This document shows positions 1 through 8,575 of a stretch of DNA of 64,000 bases, piece by piece; positions within the stretch are counted from its first letter, which is position 1; every line of letters begins with the position of its first letter. The DNA comes from Vibrio mexicanus (GTDB lineage: Bacteria > Pseudomonadota > Gammaproteobacteria > Enterobacterales > Vibrionaceae): contig NZ_JYJP01000070.1 in NCBI RefSeq assembly GCF_001012815.1, forward strand, positions 1 to 64,000, in the 5' to 3' direction. Below the pieces are notes generated by a model. The model was not told the DNA's origin. It saw only the letters and a list, made by a program, of their open reading frames with translations, and did no database searches. The position numbers were made by a program, and so were the translations under genes.

Positions 1-73
1 TTGCCGAAATCGAATGAACTAAATCAAAATTTTACGATCAGATCAGGGACATTCATTTACTGACTTTGATTTC

Positions 74-198
74 ATGCCGAAGCCTCGCTATAAAACCAGC
101 AACCGGCGCAAGTACAACAACGCACAAGTGGGTGAGACTTACGCATGATCAAAGCACTCAACAAGCTAACTGGGCTAGGTATGTCTGAAACTCAGTAA
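74..198 (+). pseudogene. Remnant of an IS5-like transposase (start and end only)
   Basis: A 24-codon reading frame at 74-148 begins MPKPRYKTSNRRKYNNA, which resembles the start of many gamma-proteobacterial IS5-family transposases (MPKPRYKTTNW-type). It then stops. A second short frame overlapping by 4 nt (145-198) reads MIKALNKLTGLGMSETQ, which looks like the C-terminal tail of the same kind of transposase. The catalytic middle is absent, so this would be an internally deleted, inactive copy. A hairpin terminator follows directly. The assignment rests on remembered similarity of two short peptides, and I did not identify terminal inverted repeats. Confidence 0.4.
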
Positions 199-222
199 AA
201 AGCAGCGAACTCGCTGCTTTTT
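197..222. terminator. Bidirectional Rho-independent terminator
   Basis: A near-perfect hairpin (arms AGCAGCGA / TCGCTGCT) is flanked by an A-tract on the left and a T-tract on the right, so it can work on both strands. It sits between the transposase remnant and the end of the leftward universal stress protein gene. Confidence 0.8.
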
Positions 223-248
223 ACTATTGGATAGTGTCGCTACCTAGG

Positions 249-1169
249 TTAGAAATCACGAGGCTTGAACGCGACGAGCGAGCAGTGAATATGCTGCAGG
301 ATATTCTCGGCGGTGTTACCGATCACGACGCCTGATAGGCCGGTTCGCGCACTGGTGCCCATCACAAGTACGTCAATATCAATATTCGCCACACAACGAG
401 GTATTTCATTGTCGGCCTCACCATGTAGGTGATGGATAACATTTTCCCCTTCAATACCAGATTCTTCAATTAAGCGGTTTAACTCGGCCAAGTGCTCGAT
501 TCGCGCCAATTCAATATTACGATTGAGTTCCTTTTCTGGCACTTTGATCCAAGCTTGGGTGCTGAGGTAGCTTTCTAGTTGGTATACCCAACAGCCTATG
601 ATGTGTAGGCGGCTGTCGCTTGAATCGGCAATCGCTCTTGCATGGCGTAGCAGATCAAGAGCCATGACTTTTTTCTCGTCATCGAATGGGTCGACATCAA
701 TGGCAACAGCCACTCGGCGTTTTTCGATTGGCTTGTTGTTGGGTTTATGAAGCCAAACAGGGCATGGGCACTCGCGTAGGAGTTGCATGTCTAGCGCTTT
801 AAAACCGTCTTCACCTTCTGGTATCTCTTCTGTATCTTTGATGATGATATCGAACCCATGCTCGACAACGTGCTTAGAAATGCGTGCCGCAGGTTTGTCG
901 CCAGCGGAAATGTGGATTGGAAACTCGATTGGCGTTTGAATGGCCGGATTGTTACTTACCGTGTCATCGAAGCTGGTTTTAATCGTATTGATAAGTGAGT
1001 TTTCGTAGGTTTCGCGGTAGTCCGACATGTGCTCCGGTAGAGGAGGGCATGCAATCAAACCTTCTAAGTTCGCTTGGTTTCGCAGCGTCAGCATGATGGA
1101 TTGGCCTAATGAATCTTGGTGGGCAGTTAGGCCCTGACTCACGAAAAGGATGTCGTTGAACTGTTTCAT
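249..1169 (-). CDS. Tandem-domain universal stress protein (UspE-like)
   Basis: Predicted cytoplasmic protein of 306 aa, twice the size of a single Usp domain, as in UspE-type proteins. The second half ends in a typical Usp nucleotide-binding loop, GTSARTGLSGVVIGNTAE (pattern G-x2-G-x9-G-S/T), near residues 272-289. The first half is more divergent and lacks a clear loop. The start at 1169 is chosen because GGAGG lies 5 nt upstream of its ATG. An in-frame start 54 nt further upstream has no such site. Usp proteins bind ATP or signal stress in most bacteria; the specific role here is unknown. It is not beside fnr, where E. coli uspE sits. It is transcribed divergently from the alkylation-repair genes and ends at a hairpin terminator. 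Confidence 0.85.
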   Translation of the reverse strand: MKQFNDILFVSQGLTAHQDSLGQSIMLTLRNQANLEGLIACPPLPEHMSDYRETYENSLINTIKTSFDDTVSNNPAIQTPIEFPIHISAGDKPAARISKHVVEHGFDIIIKDTEEIPEGEDGFKALDMQLLRECPCPVWLHKPNNKPIEKRRVAVAIDVDPFDDEKKVMALDLLRHARAIADSSDSRLHIIGCWVYQLESYLSTQAWIKVPEKELNRNIELARIEHLAELNRLIEESGIEGENVIHHLHGEADNEIPRCVANIDIDVLVMGTSARTGLSGVVIGNTAENILQHIHCSLVAFKPRDF

Positions 1170-1533
1170 AATAACCTCCATGCATCCAGCCAAGTAGTGT
1201 GGAAGACTGACTATCTTAGACACTCAAGCATAATTGAACTTCTTGCTTAATCAGCCACTTAGCCCTTGCTAAGTCAATGAATACCCTTTGATATTAATAG
1301 ATTGTTAACAGCCAAAATCTGACCTTAATCAAAACTCAATCCGGGTTTTACGAATTTGGTGGGTTTTATGATCTGGCTCTACTGCCGGATCTTTGAACCT
1401 AGTTAATCGGTTGTGGCGGAGGGCTTTGGGCGATGTATCTTTAGCCTTCTCAATATTAGTTCCGAAAATGGCGTATTGTTTTGTACACTCTCGCTATAGT
1501 GAAGGGAAATGATAGACCTCTTATACGGAATTA
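1170..1533. other. Divergent intergenic region, no gene seen
   Basis: This 364-bp stretch separates the leftward Usp gene from the rightward ada/alkA gene and must hold both promoters. I see no convincing ORF, RNA gene or strong operator in it. Confidence 0.5.
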
Positions 1534-2906
1534 ATGGCGCATTACATGATTGACTCATTCTCAAATCTCACTTTCGAGCAGTGCCAGCAAGCACGCTTGT
1601 CAAGAGATCCCCGATTCGACGGCCGGTTCTTTATCGCGGTCAAATCAACAGGGATTTTTTGCCGAACGATTTGCCCTGCGCGAATGTCAAAAGAAGAAAA
1701 TGTTGAATACTTCGGTGATAAGACGATTGCGCTCGAGGCGGGATACCGCCCATGTTTGCGGTGCCGCCCAGACAGTGCCCCCATTCTTGGGCTTGGAAGG
1801 GCGTCGAAACTACGTTCAGTCGAGCCGTCAAGCTGATTGACGAAGGCGCATTGAATAACCAATCCTTGCAAGTGCTGTCAGAGCGTTTAGGGGTGAGCGA
1901 CCGTTACTTACGAAAGTTATTTAGTCAGTACCTTGGTATGTCCCCCAAACAGTATGCGCTCTATCAGCAACTTCTGTTCGCTAAACAGTTACTGCATACC
2001 AGTACATTGAGTATTACCGATATCGGCTTTGCGGTTGGTTTTCAAAGTACAAGACGTTTTAACGACGCATTTCGTAAACAACTGAAAATGAGCCCATCGG
2101 ATATTCGAAGAAAACGCATGGCAGGCGAACGGACTCAGATCATTCTTAACTATCAAGGCGAGCTGAATTGGTCGCATTTAATGAGCTTCTATGAGTTGAG
2201 GGCCATTGAAGGGTTAGAGTCGGTAGAAGAGGGTTGTTACAGTCGCTCAGTTGTTATTCAAGGCAAGCAGGCTTGGTTTAAAGCAAGCCCAAAAGCCAAA
2301 GGACAAATTCTACTAGAGCTTGAAGTTGAAGATATTTCTATTCTTAAAGCTTTGATTAGTACCGTGCGTCGTATGCTGGATCTCGATGCCAATGTCGATG
2401 TGATAGAGCAACATTTGGAGAGTGTGGCTTCTGGGATCGTTAAATCAAGCGGCATTCGAATTCCTGGCGTATGGAGCGCTTGGGAGGCAGGTGTTAGGGC
2501 CATCCTCGGCCAGCAGGTGTCGGTGAAAGCGGCGATTGGTCAACTTAACTTGCTCGTTAAAGAGTTATCGGGCGGTGAGATACGTACTTTCCCAACACCT
2601 CAGCAAATAGCGCAGGCGGATTTGAGCTTTCTTCGCATGCCACAAAGCCGAAAGGACACCTTAGCGCGATTTGCCCAGTTCAATATCGAAAACCCAGAAG
2701 CGACACCTGATGAGTGGCTATCAATCAAGGGCATTGGGCCTTGGACGGTCAATTACGCGCTATTGCGTGGGCTTTCATTACCGAATCACTACTTAGACTC
2801 TGATCTTGTGGTTAAAAAATGGCAGCAGCAGTACCCGAACTTAAACAAAGCGTCCGCTTCACCGTGGGGCAGTTACGCGACTTTTCATTTATGGAATCAC
2901 GCATGA
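1534..2906 (+). CDS. Ada-type regulator fused to AlkA DNA glycosylase, frameshifted as sequenced
   Basis: Alkylation-damage protein with three parts: an Ada zinc/methyl-phosphotriester domain (residues about 10-85, with Cys43, Cys47, Cys74 and Cys77 in FCRTIC and PCLRC), an AraC-type helix-turn-helix (about 95-185), and an AlkA 3-methyladenine glycosylase domain ending in a helix-hairpin-helix ([14 protein letters not shown] followed by the Asp-containing LDSDLVV). The reading frame breaks at the C-run 1778-1782: the Ada domain is in one frame and everything from PHSWAWKG onward is one frame back. Adding one C restores a continuous protein of 457 aa, the normal length for this fusion. The family senses methylphosphotriesters, activates repair genes and excises alkylated bases. 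The stop codon overlaps the ogt start (ATGA), so the two are translationally coupled. Confidence 0.85.
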
Positions 2907-3376
2907 AATACTACAGCATAATCCCAAGTGAACTGGGAGAGATCACCATTCAAGCCAGTGACAAGGGTGTGACCGGAATATGGTTCGAAACCTTTACCAC
3001 CAAGCCGGAGGAATTAGGCACGCGAAAGGATGACCATCATGTTCTGGTGGAAGCGTCGAATCAGCTTAATGCCTATTTTGCCAAAGAGCGTCAGAAGTTT
3101 GATTTGCCTCTGGATCTGAAGGGTACAGAGTTCCAAAAGCAAGTATGGCAAGCGTTAACCCGCATCCCTTACGGCGAAACGTGGAGTTATAAAGAACTGG
3201 CTGAGCTGATCAATCGCCCACAAGCGGTGAGAGCTGTAGGAACAGCAAATGGTAAAAACCCGATTTCTATCGTTGTCCCTTGTCACCGCGTAATCGGTGC
3301 AAACGGAAAGTTGACCGGGTATGCAGGTGGTGTTGAGCGCAAAGAAGTGTTGTTGAGGTTGGAGAAGGGTAAGTAA
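2903..3376 (+). CDS. ogt: Methylated-DNA--protein-cysteine methyltransferase
   Basis: Suicide repair enzyme that moves the alkyl group from O6-alkylguanine in DNA to its own cysteine. The 157-aa product carries the invariant acceptor motif PCHRV preceded by [13 protein letters not shown], and the DNA-binding helix region RPQAVRAVG. The start is set at the ATG overlapping the ada/alkA stop (ATGA), giving [12 protein letters not shown], a normal Ogt beginning. A longer frame starting at 2819 would run inside the upstream gene. Because it is coupled to an Ada-type activator, it is probably induced by methylating damage. Confidence 0.93.
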   Translation: MKYYSIIPSELGEITIQASDKGVTGIWFETFTTKPEELGTRKDDHHVLVEASNQLNAYFAKERQKFDLPLDLKGTEFQKQVWQALTRIPYGETWSYKELAELINRPQAVRAVGTANGKNPISIVVPCHRVIGANGKLTGYAGGVERKEVLLRLEKGK

Positions 3377-3552
3377 ACCAAAGAACTTTGGCAGTATGCA
3401 ATTTTTACCTAAGTGTACGAATACTAATCATTATCTTGTCGTTGCGATGACTTGATTGGTCTTGGTTCATGGACAATCTTTGGGGTGTGTCGGACAGGCA
3501 TTAGCTTCGTCTGATGATTAAACCCGATTTATTGAACAGAGTACCAAAATAA

Positions 3553-3978
3553 ATGAGAATTCAAACCCTAGCGATTGCTGTTTGCTGCGCAATGCTTCTT
3601 GTTGGCTGTGCTTCTAGCACAGCAATTGATTCTGGAAAAACGAGGGCCTATGCCAGTTCGCATGAACTTGCTGGTCAAGCTTCTTGGTATGGCAGCAAGT
3701 ATCATGGCAGGCTAACCGCAAGTGGCGAACGTTACAATATGAGAGCCTATACTGCCGCCCATAAAACCCTTCCTTTCGGCACGGTAGTACGTGTTACCAA
3801 TACTCGAAATAACAAATCGGTCGATGTGAAAATCAACGACCGAGGGCCATTTGTCAAAGGGCGAGTGATTGATTTATCGCGAAAGTCGTTTGACAAGATT
3901 GGCGACATTAAAGGCGGCCTAGTACCTGTGAAGATAGACGTTATCGATGATAGCAATACGTTTAGGTATAAACACTAA
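3553..3978 (+). CDS. RlpA-like septal ring lipoprotein (double-psi beta-barrel)
   Basis: A 141-aa predicted lipoprotein: a signal peptide ending in the lipobox LVGC (Cys19), then one double-psi beta-barrel domain with the RlpA signatures GQASWYGSKYHGRLTASGE and the VKINDRGPF loop. RlpA proteins act at the septum on peptidoglycan, and some cleave naked glycan strands. The SPOR domain found at the C-terminus of many RlpA proteins is absent, so this is the short form. The upstream ribosome-binding site is weak. It stands alone, so function is inferred from the family only. Confidence 0.85.
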   Translation: MRIQTLAIAVCCAMLLVGCASSTAIDSGKTRAYASSHELAGQASWYGSKYHGRLTASGERYNMRAYTAAHKTLPFGTVVRVTNTRNNKSVDVKINDRGPFVKGRVIDLSRKSFDKIGDIKGGLVPVKIDVIDDSNTFRYKH

Positions 3979-4027
3979 AGCGTAACGTCGAAAAGGACGA
4001 CCACTGAAATTTTTTGAAATAAGGGCG

Positions 4028-4057
4028 TTGACTCTCCTATACGGGAGGGTTTAAGGT
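4028..4057 (+). promoter_or_regulatory. MerR-type promoter with dyad in a long spacer
   Basis: A -35-like TTGACT (4028-4033) and a -10-like TAAGGT (4052-4057) are separated by 18 bp, longer than the usual 17. The spacer region carries the dyad ACTCTCC-TATAC-GGGAGGGT. This is the layout bound and twisted by MerR-family activators (copA and soxS promoters are close models). It lies ahead of the SDR gene, whose other neighbour is a MerR regulator. Confidence 0.65.
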
Positions 4058-4092
4058 AGTACCTCATTCAAGAGTCAATGAGGACAAATATT

Positions 4093-4869
4093 ATGAAAAC
4101 AGCTTTCATCAGTGGTGCTACATCGGGTATTGGTTATGAGTTTGCTAAACAGTTAGCAGGGCAAGGATATGCGCTCGTTCTTCACGGTCGTAACCAAGAT
4201 GTACTGGCGCAACTTGAGCAAGATTTACCAAACGTTAAGCAAACCTTACAAGCAGATTTGAGCGACCCAGATCAGCTCGAAACGTTAATTAGCCAACTCG
4301 ATGACTTGGAAACAAAAATTGATGTTGCGGTGAACAATGCAGGTTTTGGTTTGTATGGCGATCATTTGTCGCTCAGTGAGGTCGATATCAACGCCATGAT
4401 TCATCTCAACATCGTTGCAACCACGCGCTTGAGTCGTTACTTTGCGCAAAGAATGGTAGAACAAAAATCGGGTCATATTTTAAATGTGGCATCGACTGCC
4501 GCCTACCAACCGCCGCCTTATTTGGCCGCTTATGCTGCGAGTAAGGCGTATGTGGCTAACTTTACCGAAGCGCTGAAAATGGAGTTAAAACCCTCTAATG
4601 TGTCTGTGACTTGTTTGTCGCCAGGTCGAACTGATACGGGATTCTTTCATTTTGAAGGAGGGGAAGATCAAGCATCCGAAGAGGGCGTATTCTCGAAAAA
4701 GTATCGAGCTAGCCCTGCCAAGGTGGCAAACAAAGGACTGAAAGCGCTGTTTAGCGGAAAAAATCGCGAAATTCCATTTCTAGAAAACAAAATGTACGTG
4801 TTTCTCAACCGCATATTGTCTCGAACGAGTGTCGTTAACTTCTACTATAAAGCGATGAAAAGCGCTTAG
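4093..4869 (+). CDS. Short-chain dehydrogenase/reductase family oxidoreductase
   Basis: NAD(P)-dependent SDR of 258 aa. The cofactor motif GATSGIG lies at residues 8-14, the NNAG motif near 85, and the catalytic Ser and Tyr-x3-Lys in VASTAAYQPPP and YAASK. The start is the ATG at 4093 (MKTAFISGATSG), which has AGGA 8 nt upstream. A start 15 nt earlier lacks the site. The substrate cannot be told from sequence. The gene is convergent with, and overlaps by 4 bp, a MerR-family regulator, and its promoter has the MerR architecture, so it is probably that regulator's target. Confidence 0.9.
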   Translation: MKTAFISGATSGIGYEFAKQLAGQGYALVLHGRNQDVLAQLEQDLPNVKQTLQADLSDPDQLETLISQLDDLETKIDVAVNNAGFGLYGDHLSLSEVDINAMIHLNIVATTRLSRYFAQRMVEQKSGHILNVASTAAYQPPPYLAAYAASKAYVANFTEALKMELKPSNVSVTCLSPGRTDTGFFHFEGGEDQASEEGVFSKKYRASPAKVANKGLKALFSGKNREIPFLENKMYVFLNRILSRTSVVNFYYKAMKSA

Positions 4870-5248
4870 TCTGTAGGCTCTAACGATTCCAGCAAGCAGG
4901 CGTTGTAATGGGCAACGCTTTGCTCTAGCTCGGTTAATCCTTTAAGTTTTTCTTTGATGGTCTTTTGCTGCGCGAGCAACACGGTGCGTTTCTTTTCTAT
5001 TTCTTGGACTAACAGGTCCATCGGCACTACGCCTTTTTCAGTTTTGGCTTTAGCGATGGCTTTGAGTTCAGCGAGGCTAAACCCAAGACGTTTGGCTAGC
5101 TGGATCATGTTCAGAACATCGACAAAACTGTTGTCGTAGATCCGGTATTTCTCTTTTCTTAAGGGGGCTTAATCAGCCCAATTTCTTCGTAATGGCGAAT
5201 GGCTTTCACGCTCACACCCGTTATTTTGGATAGTTCGCCGATGTACAT
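4866..5248 (-). CDS. MerR-family transcriptional regulator, frameshifted as sequenced
   Basis: The N-terminal 29 codons (MYIGELSKITGVSVKAIRHY...) are a textbook MerR helix-turn-helix and then hit TAA. The rest of the protein (RKEKYRIYDNSF..., then MIQLAKRLGFSLAELKAI and a C-terminal coiled coil) continues in another frame. One missing base near 5159-5163 explains this. Restoring it gives 127 aa, the usual size for the family. No CxC-type metal ligands are visible in the C-terminal helix, so an organic or redox inducer is more likely than a metal. It probably controls the convergent SDR gene through the dyad at 4034-4050. Confidence 0.8.
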
Positions 5249-5389
5249 AATTATCTCCAATAAAACAGGACTTTATTGTTAGCCAGAATGAGCGCTAAAC
5301 ATAGTGTCAATTATTGGAATTGGGGCAATTGGGCATGATTAGTAGATAAACTACAGGGAACACTTGGAAAGAAAAATGGAGAGGTGTGG

Positions 5390-5539
5390 CTATAAATCCC
5401 ATAGCTTTTTGGTTTCTTGTTCAATCAAGATTTGTTCGATTCGTTTTCTTACCGAATGAATGTTGTTGTTCTTCACATCAGTTTTACAAGGAGCTTGTGA
5501 CTTTAGGGTATTTGAGTTGTTGCGTATAGATTTTTTCAA
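5390..5539 (-). CDS. Possible small basic protein (49 aa)
   Basis: A TTG-initiated frame encodes a charged 49-aa peptide ending HSVRKRIEQILIEQE and KKLWDL, which looks like a real amphipathic helix rather than random translation. There is no ATG and no clear ribosome-binding site. I do not recognise it. It lies just downstream, on the same strand, of another small frame (5556-5765). Confidence 0.3.
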   Translation of the reverse strand: MKKSIRNNSNTLKSQAPCKTDVKNNNIHSVRKRIEQILIEQETKKLWDL

Positions 5540-5555
5540 TGTTTATTATTCTCTA

Positions 5556-5765
5556 TCACTTTAGATAAAAACTACCTAAAATCGCTCCTGTCGAACTAAT
5601 TATTTTTCCTGAAGCTGTCGACTCACAAAATGAAAAATTAAGAGAAAGGCAGCCAGTGCTTATTTTAGGGAGTATATGACGTTGCAATACGTCTGAATTT
5701 AACTGACTAATTTCGGCGGACCAAGAGGTGTTGCTATGTTTGAGGTGGTAATTAATTGAGTACAA
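5556..5765 (-). CDS. Possible small protein (69 aa), unrecognised
   Basis: The frame opens at a TTG straight after a stop codon and encodes 69 aa with a plausible folded-protein composition (YSINYHLKHSNTSWSAEIS, later TGAILGSFYLK). No strong ribosome-binding site is visible, so the call is weak. With 5390-5539 it could form a tiny leftward operon. Confidence 0.25.
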   Translation of the reverse strand: MYSINYHLKHSNTSWSAEISQLNSDVLQRHILPKISTGCLSLNFSFCESTASGKIISSTGAILGSFYLK

Positions 5766-5916
5766 TTATTGTTTATCTCGCTGTGACTTTTGTTCACGTA
5801 AAACATAATACCAGTATGTTTTTCTATTACTTTTTCTATTCATATTGCTCTTTGATTGGTTATAAAAGTTGAGAGCTCGCTATAACTAGGAAGTAGGCAA
5901 ACTCTCAGAACATTGA

Positions 5917-6128
5917 TTAAGCGACTGTTACATCAGTTGCTTGGGGCCTTTGCCACCTTGCTCAACGTTGAAGGACACTTTCTGGCCATCGGCCAGAGTT
6001 TTGAAACCTTCACTCACAATTGATCTGAAATGAACGAACAGGTCAGAGCCGCCATTATCAGGAGTGATAAAGCCAAAGCCTTTCGTTTCGTTGAACCATT
6101 TTACTGAGCCAGTTATTTTACTAGACAT
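5917..6128 (-). CDS. Cold-shock protein of the CspA family, frameshifted near its end
   Basis: Single-stranded nucleic-acid-binding cold-shock domain with both RNP motifs (KGFGFITP and DLFVHFRSI), beginning [16 protein letters not shown]. As written, the frame ends early in KGPKQLM. Adding one base to the G-run at 5943-5946 gives the normal end [10 protein letters not shown] and a total of 70 aa, exactly the CspA length. These proteins act as RNA chaperones in the cytoplasm. The 280 bp upstream are AT-rich and hold no gene, as expected for a long cold-shock leader, but I cannot show cold regulation from sequence. Confidence 0.9.
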
Positions 6129-6412
6129 AGGTATCTCTATATTAGATTGAATTTAAAGAGAGCTACTAAATAAGGAATGAAGAAAAAGGTATCGCAGAGA
6201 AAAATGATGTGTCAAATCGAAAAGAAACTGAGAAGGTCTTGAACTAAATAAGTTATCAATAGCTCGCTTGTGGAGCTTTTATTTACTATACACACTAATT
6301 TTTAAATAGATACACTTTTATCAGATTATTTTTACTGATATTACTTTAGCTGTAGAAAATAGATCGTTTACAGGCCATTTTAGGGTTACAGAAAAGTTAT
6401 CAATAGCCCCGC

Positions 6413-6574
6413 TTACTTTAACGATTTCATGATTTTATCAAGCTCGCTACGCTTCTTAGCGCTAAGGCCAACTTCTTTAGCAAATTGTTCGGCTAACTTA
6501 TCAGAAAGCTTCGCATAGGCTTTGGCGCGATCTTCTTTTGACATTGCGCGATAGGATTTTATGAATTGCAGCAT
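6413..6574 (-). CDS. Small highly charged protein (53 aa), unknown
   Basis: An ATG-initiated frame encodes MLQFIKSYRAMSKEDRAKAY followed by AKLSDKLAEQFAKEVGLSAKKR and ends KIMKSLK. It is lysine-rich and almost entirely helical, as expected for a small cytoplasmic protein. A GTGAAG lies about 9 nt upstream. I do not recognise the family, and no neighbour suggests a role. Confidence 0.55.
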   Translation of the reverse strand: MLQFIKSYRAMSKEDRAKAYAKLSDKLAEQFAKEVGLSAKKRSELDKIMKSLK

Positions 6575-6651
6575 TTGTAACGACTTCACCGTTTGATTTT
6601 TCTAACGATATCATGAAAAAGGATTAAATTGAGCAACGGTTCGTTTTGTTC

Positions 6652-6966
6652 TCAGTCATCTTTATGCCGAACGGACTTGACGATCATTTTACCGTCGATG
6701 TTGGTCACAACGATGGTTTTGTCCTTTAACTGCTCAATGGTAAGCCCTTCGACTCGAATGAAATCACCCAGTTCAACACCTTCACCCACACTAACACTGC
6801 CTAATACAACAGGATGCTTGGTCTCATAGCCACCAAACCATTTATTGGCGAATAGTTGATCGAACTCTACCTTTCCCGACTCGCCTTCATTGGGCATAAC
6901 ACTGTCTGAGCAACCAGCAAGAGTCAAAGCTAACAGAGTTGCTAACATTAGCGTTTTTAAATACAT
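6652..6966 (-). CDS. Small predicted lipoprotein, unknown function
   Basis: A 104-aa product with a signal peptide and lipobox LAGC (Cys19), preceded by AAGGA 8 nt before the ATG. The mature part is about 85 aa and beta-rich, with a central region (VSVGEGVELGDFIRVEG) that reads like a small OB/SH3-type barrel. It should be anchored to a membrane facing the periplasm. I do not recognise a named family, and it is monocistronic. Confidence 0.75.
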   Translation of the reverse strand: MYLKTLMLATLLALTLAGCSDSVMPNEGESGKVEFDQLFANKWFGGYETKHPVVLGSVSVGEGVELGDFIRVEGLTIEQLKDKTIVVTNIDGKMIVKSVRHKDD

Positions 6967-7196
6967 CGCTTATTTCCTTTTAGTCGCAGACTTTAAGCAT
7001 AATTGGCACAAATGAAGGGCTATTATGCCTCAAAATTTGTGACAAAAGACGCTCGGCGGCTATAAGTATGATCTTTGGGATTGATGTGATTGGAAGAAAC
7101 TCAAGTTTTATTGTTAATTCTATTGTTATAAATAGGTTAAAATATGAAAATAATATAGACTAAATTATCAGTATCAGATAATTAAGGATAATTGTC

Positions 7197-8393
7197 ATGC
7201 CTCTCTCCTCACAAAATGTGCTTGAAATCGCAGGCGACCCAGTCGATGACAAGCAGCTTTTTTTCTTAAGGTTTTTTAGCGAAGTCAGCATTGATGACAA
7301 AGTGAAAACGCCTGAGCAAATTAGAAAAAACCGAAAGGTGATGAACAAAGTTCGCAAAATCGGTGATGAAATAAAAGATCTTAATAGCTCCCAAGATAAC
7401 AAAGAAGCGGTCGGTGAAACGTCTAACGGAATCTACGACCAAATGAACAGTGTGGTGAAAGGGGTTCCGGGCATCGAGCTGTTGCCATCCAACGCGCTAA
7501 CCGACATGAAACCTTTAATATTCGATTTAGTGAGCGACGTGTGGGAAGAGTTCGCGCCTTTTATTAAGGACACGAAAGGTATAGTGAAGGGCGCTTATAA
7601 AGGCATTAAAGGCGTTTCACTATACAAAAAGGCGACTAAGGTGATATCCGTCGCTGACAGCGAAGGCCAAAAGACACTGCGTGTGGTTAGACGAAAAATC
7701 AAAGCTGCGGCATTGGAAGATGGCCTACTCGAGTTCTCAGTCAACTCTGCAACCTTGGTGGTTAACATTATTTCACTGGGTGCTGCCGCTCCTGCAACGG
7801 CGATAGCGAGAGCCGCTAAGTCGATTTGCCAATGGTGTATCAACTATATCTATCGTTTGATTACGATTGCCCGCTATAAGAAGTTCCAGAAAGAGTGTCT
7901 TCAAATGTATTTCCGTAAAGGCAGTCTTTCAGGTTATGAAGTAGCGAAATTCTTCAATAAGAATATTCAAGATATCCCTGTTGTGGCGATGATGTGGATT
8001 CTTCACCCGCTTGTGAGCTCAAAAGAAGAGGTGCTGGTGGGCGTACTTGATTTACCTGCTTATAAGAAACGTTCATTTATGAAAAAGCATATGCGTAAGG
8101 TGAAGTACAAGTTTAAGAAAGAGAACGATAAATTTGCTACGTATGCACCCGGTAGCGAATTGGCGGGTAAGATCTATAAGTCTTATGAGAAGACGCGTAA
8201 GTTTGCCAGAAAGTACATTAAGAAGTCATGTATTGAGTTCGTCACCATGGATGTAATTTATAAGGCGTACTTGTCGCAGATCGTCGATGGTGTCAGTTAC
8301 CTGAATGTGTCGAAAGATGAATTTGATAAAGCCTTAAGCACTAAAGATAAGTTAAAGGTTAAGTTCAAAGAAGCGAAAGAGTACGTTTCCTAA
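7197..8393 (+). CDS. Lysine-rich orphan protein (398 aa), unknown function
   Basis: Unrecognised. The N-terminal 80 residues are charged, and a hydrophobic stretch spans about 182-206 (LVVNIISLGAAAPATAIARAA) followed by a CQWCINYIYRLITI segment that could insert into or lie on a membrane. The C-terminal third (about 288-350) is strongly basic, with many KK and RK pairs and repeated tyrosines. AAGGA lies 8 nt before the ATG, and a strong terminator follows, so it is its own transcription unit. There is no signal peptide. The surrounding 5' region is very AT-rich. It could be an effector, a membrane-active protein or a recently acquired orphan; nothing decides between these. Confidence 0.75.
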   Translation: MPLSSQNVLEIAGDPVDDKQLFFLRFFSEVSIDDKVKTPEQIRKNRKVMNKVRKIGDEIKDLNSSQDNKEAVGETSNGIYDQMNSVVKGVPGIELLPSNALTDMKPLIFDLVSDVWEEFAPFIKDTKGIVKGAYKGIKGVSLYKKATKVISVADSEGQKTLRVVRRKIKAAALEDGLLEFSVNSATLVVNIISLGAAAPATAIARAAKSICQWCINYIYRLITIARYKKFQKECLQMYFRKGSLSGYEVAKFFNKNIQDIPVVAMMWILHPLVSSKEEVLVGVLDLPAYKKRSFMKKHMRKVKYKFKKENDKFATYAPGSELAGKIYKSYEKTRKFARKYIKKSCIEFVTMDVIYKAYLSQIVDGVSYLNVSKDEFDKALSTKDKLKVKFKEAKEYVS

Positions 8394-8430
8394 TACTGGG
8401 TAAACAAGTGTTCAGATTTAAGTCAGTACG

Positions 8431-8467
8431 AAAATGCCCTAATGGTTGACTGTCCATTAGGGCATTT
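8431..8467 (+). terminator. Rho-independent terminator
   Basis: A perfect 15-bp stem (AAAATGCCCTAATGG / CCATTAGGGCATTTT) with an 8-nt loop ends in a T-run, 38 nt after the orphan gene. The A-run on the other side allows leftward action as well. Confidence 0.88.
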
Positions 8468-8575
8468 TATTTCACAGTAAACGCTGTGATGTTAAAGCGC
8501 TTAATCTTACGTTAAATCGAACTTATAAGGGCTCTCGGACCGTTTGCATAGCAAACTGGAGGGAGAAGAAGTTTT

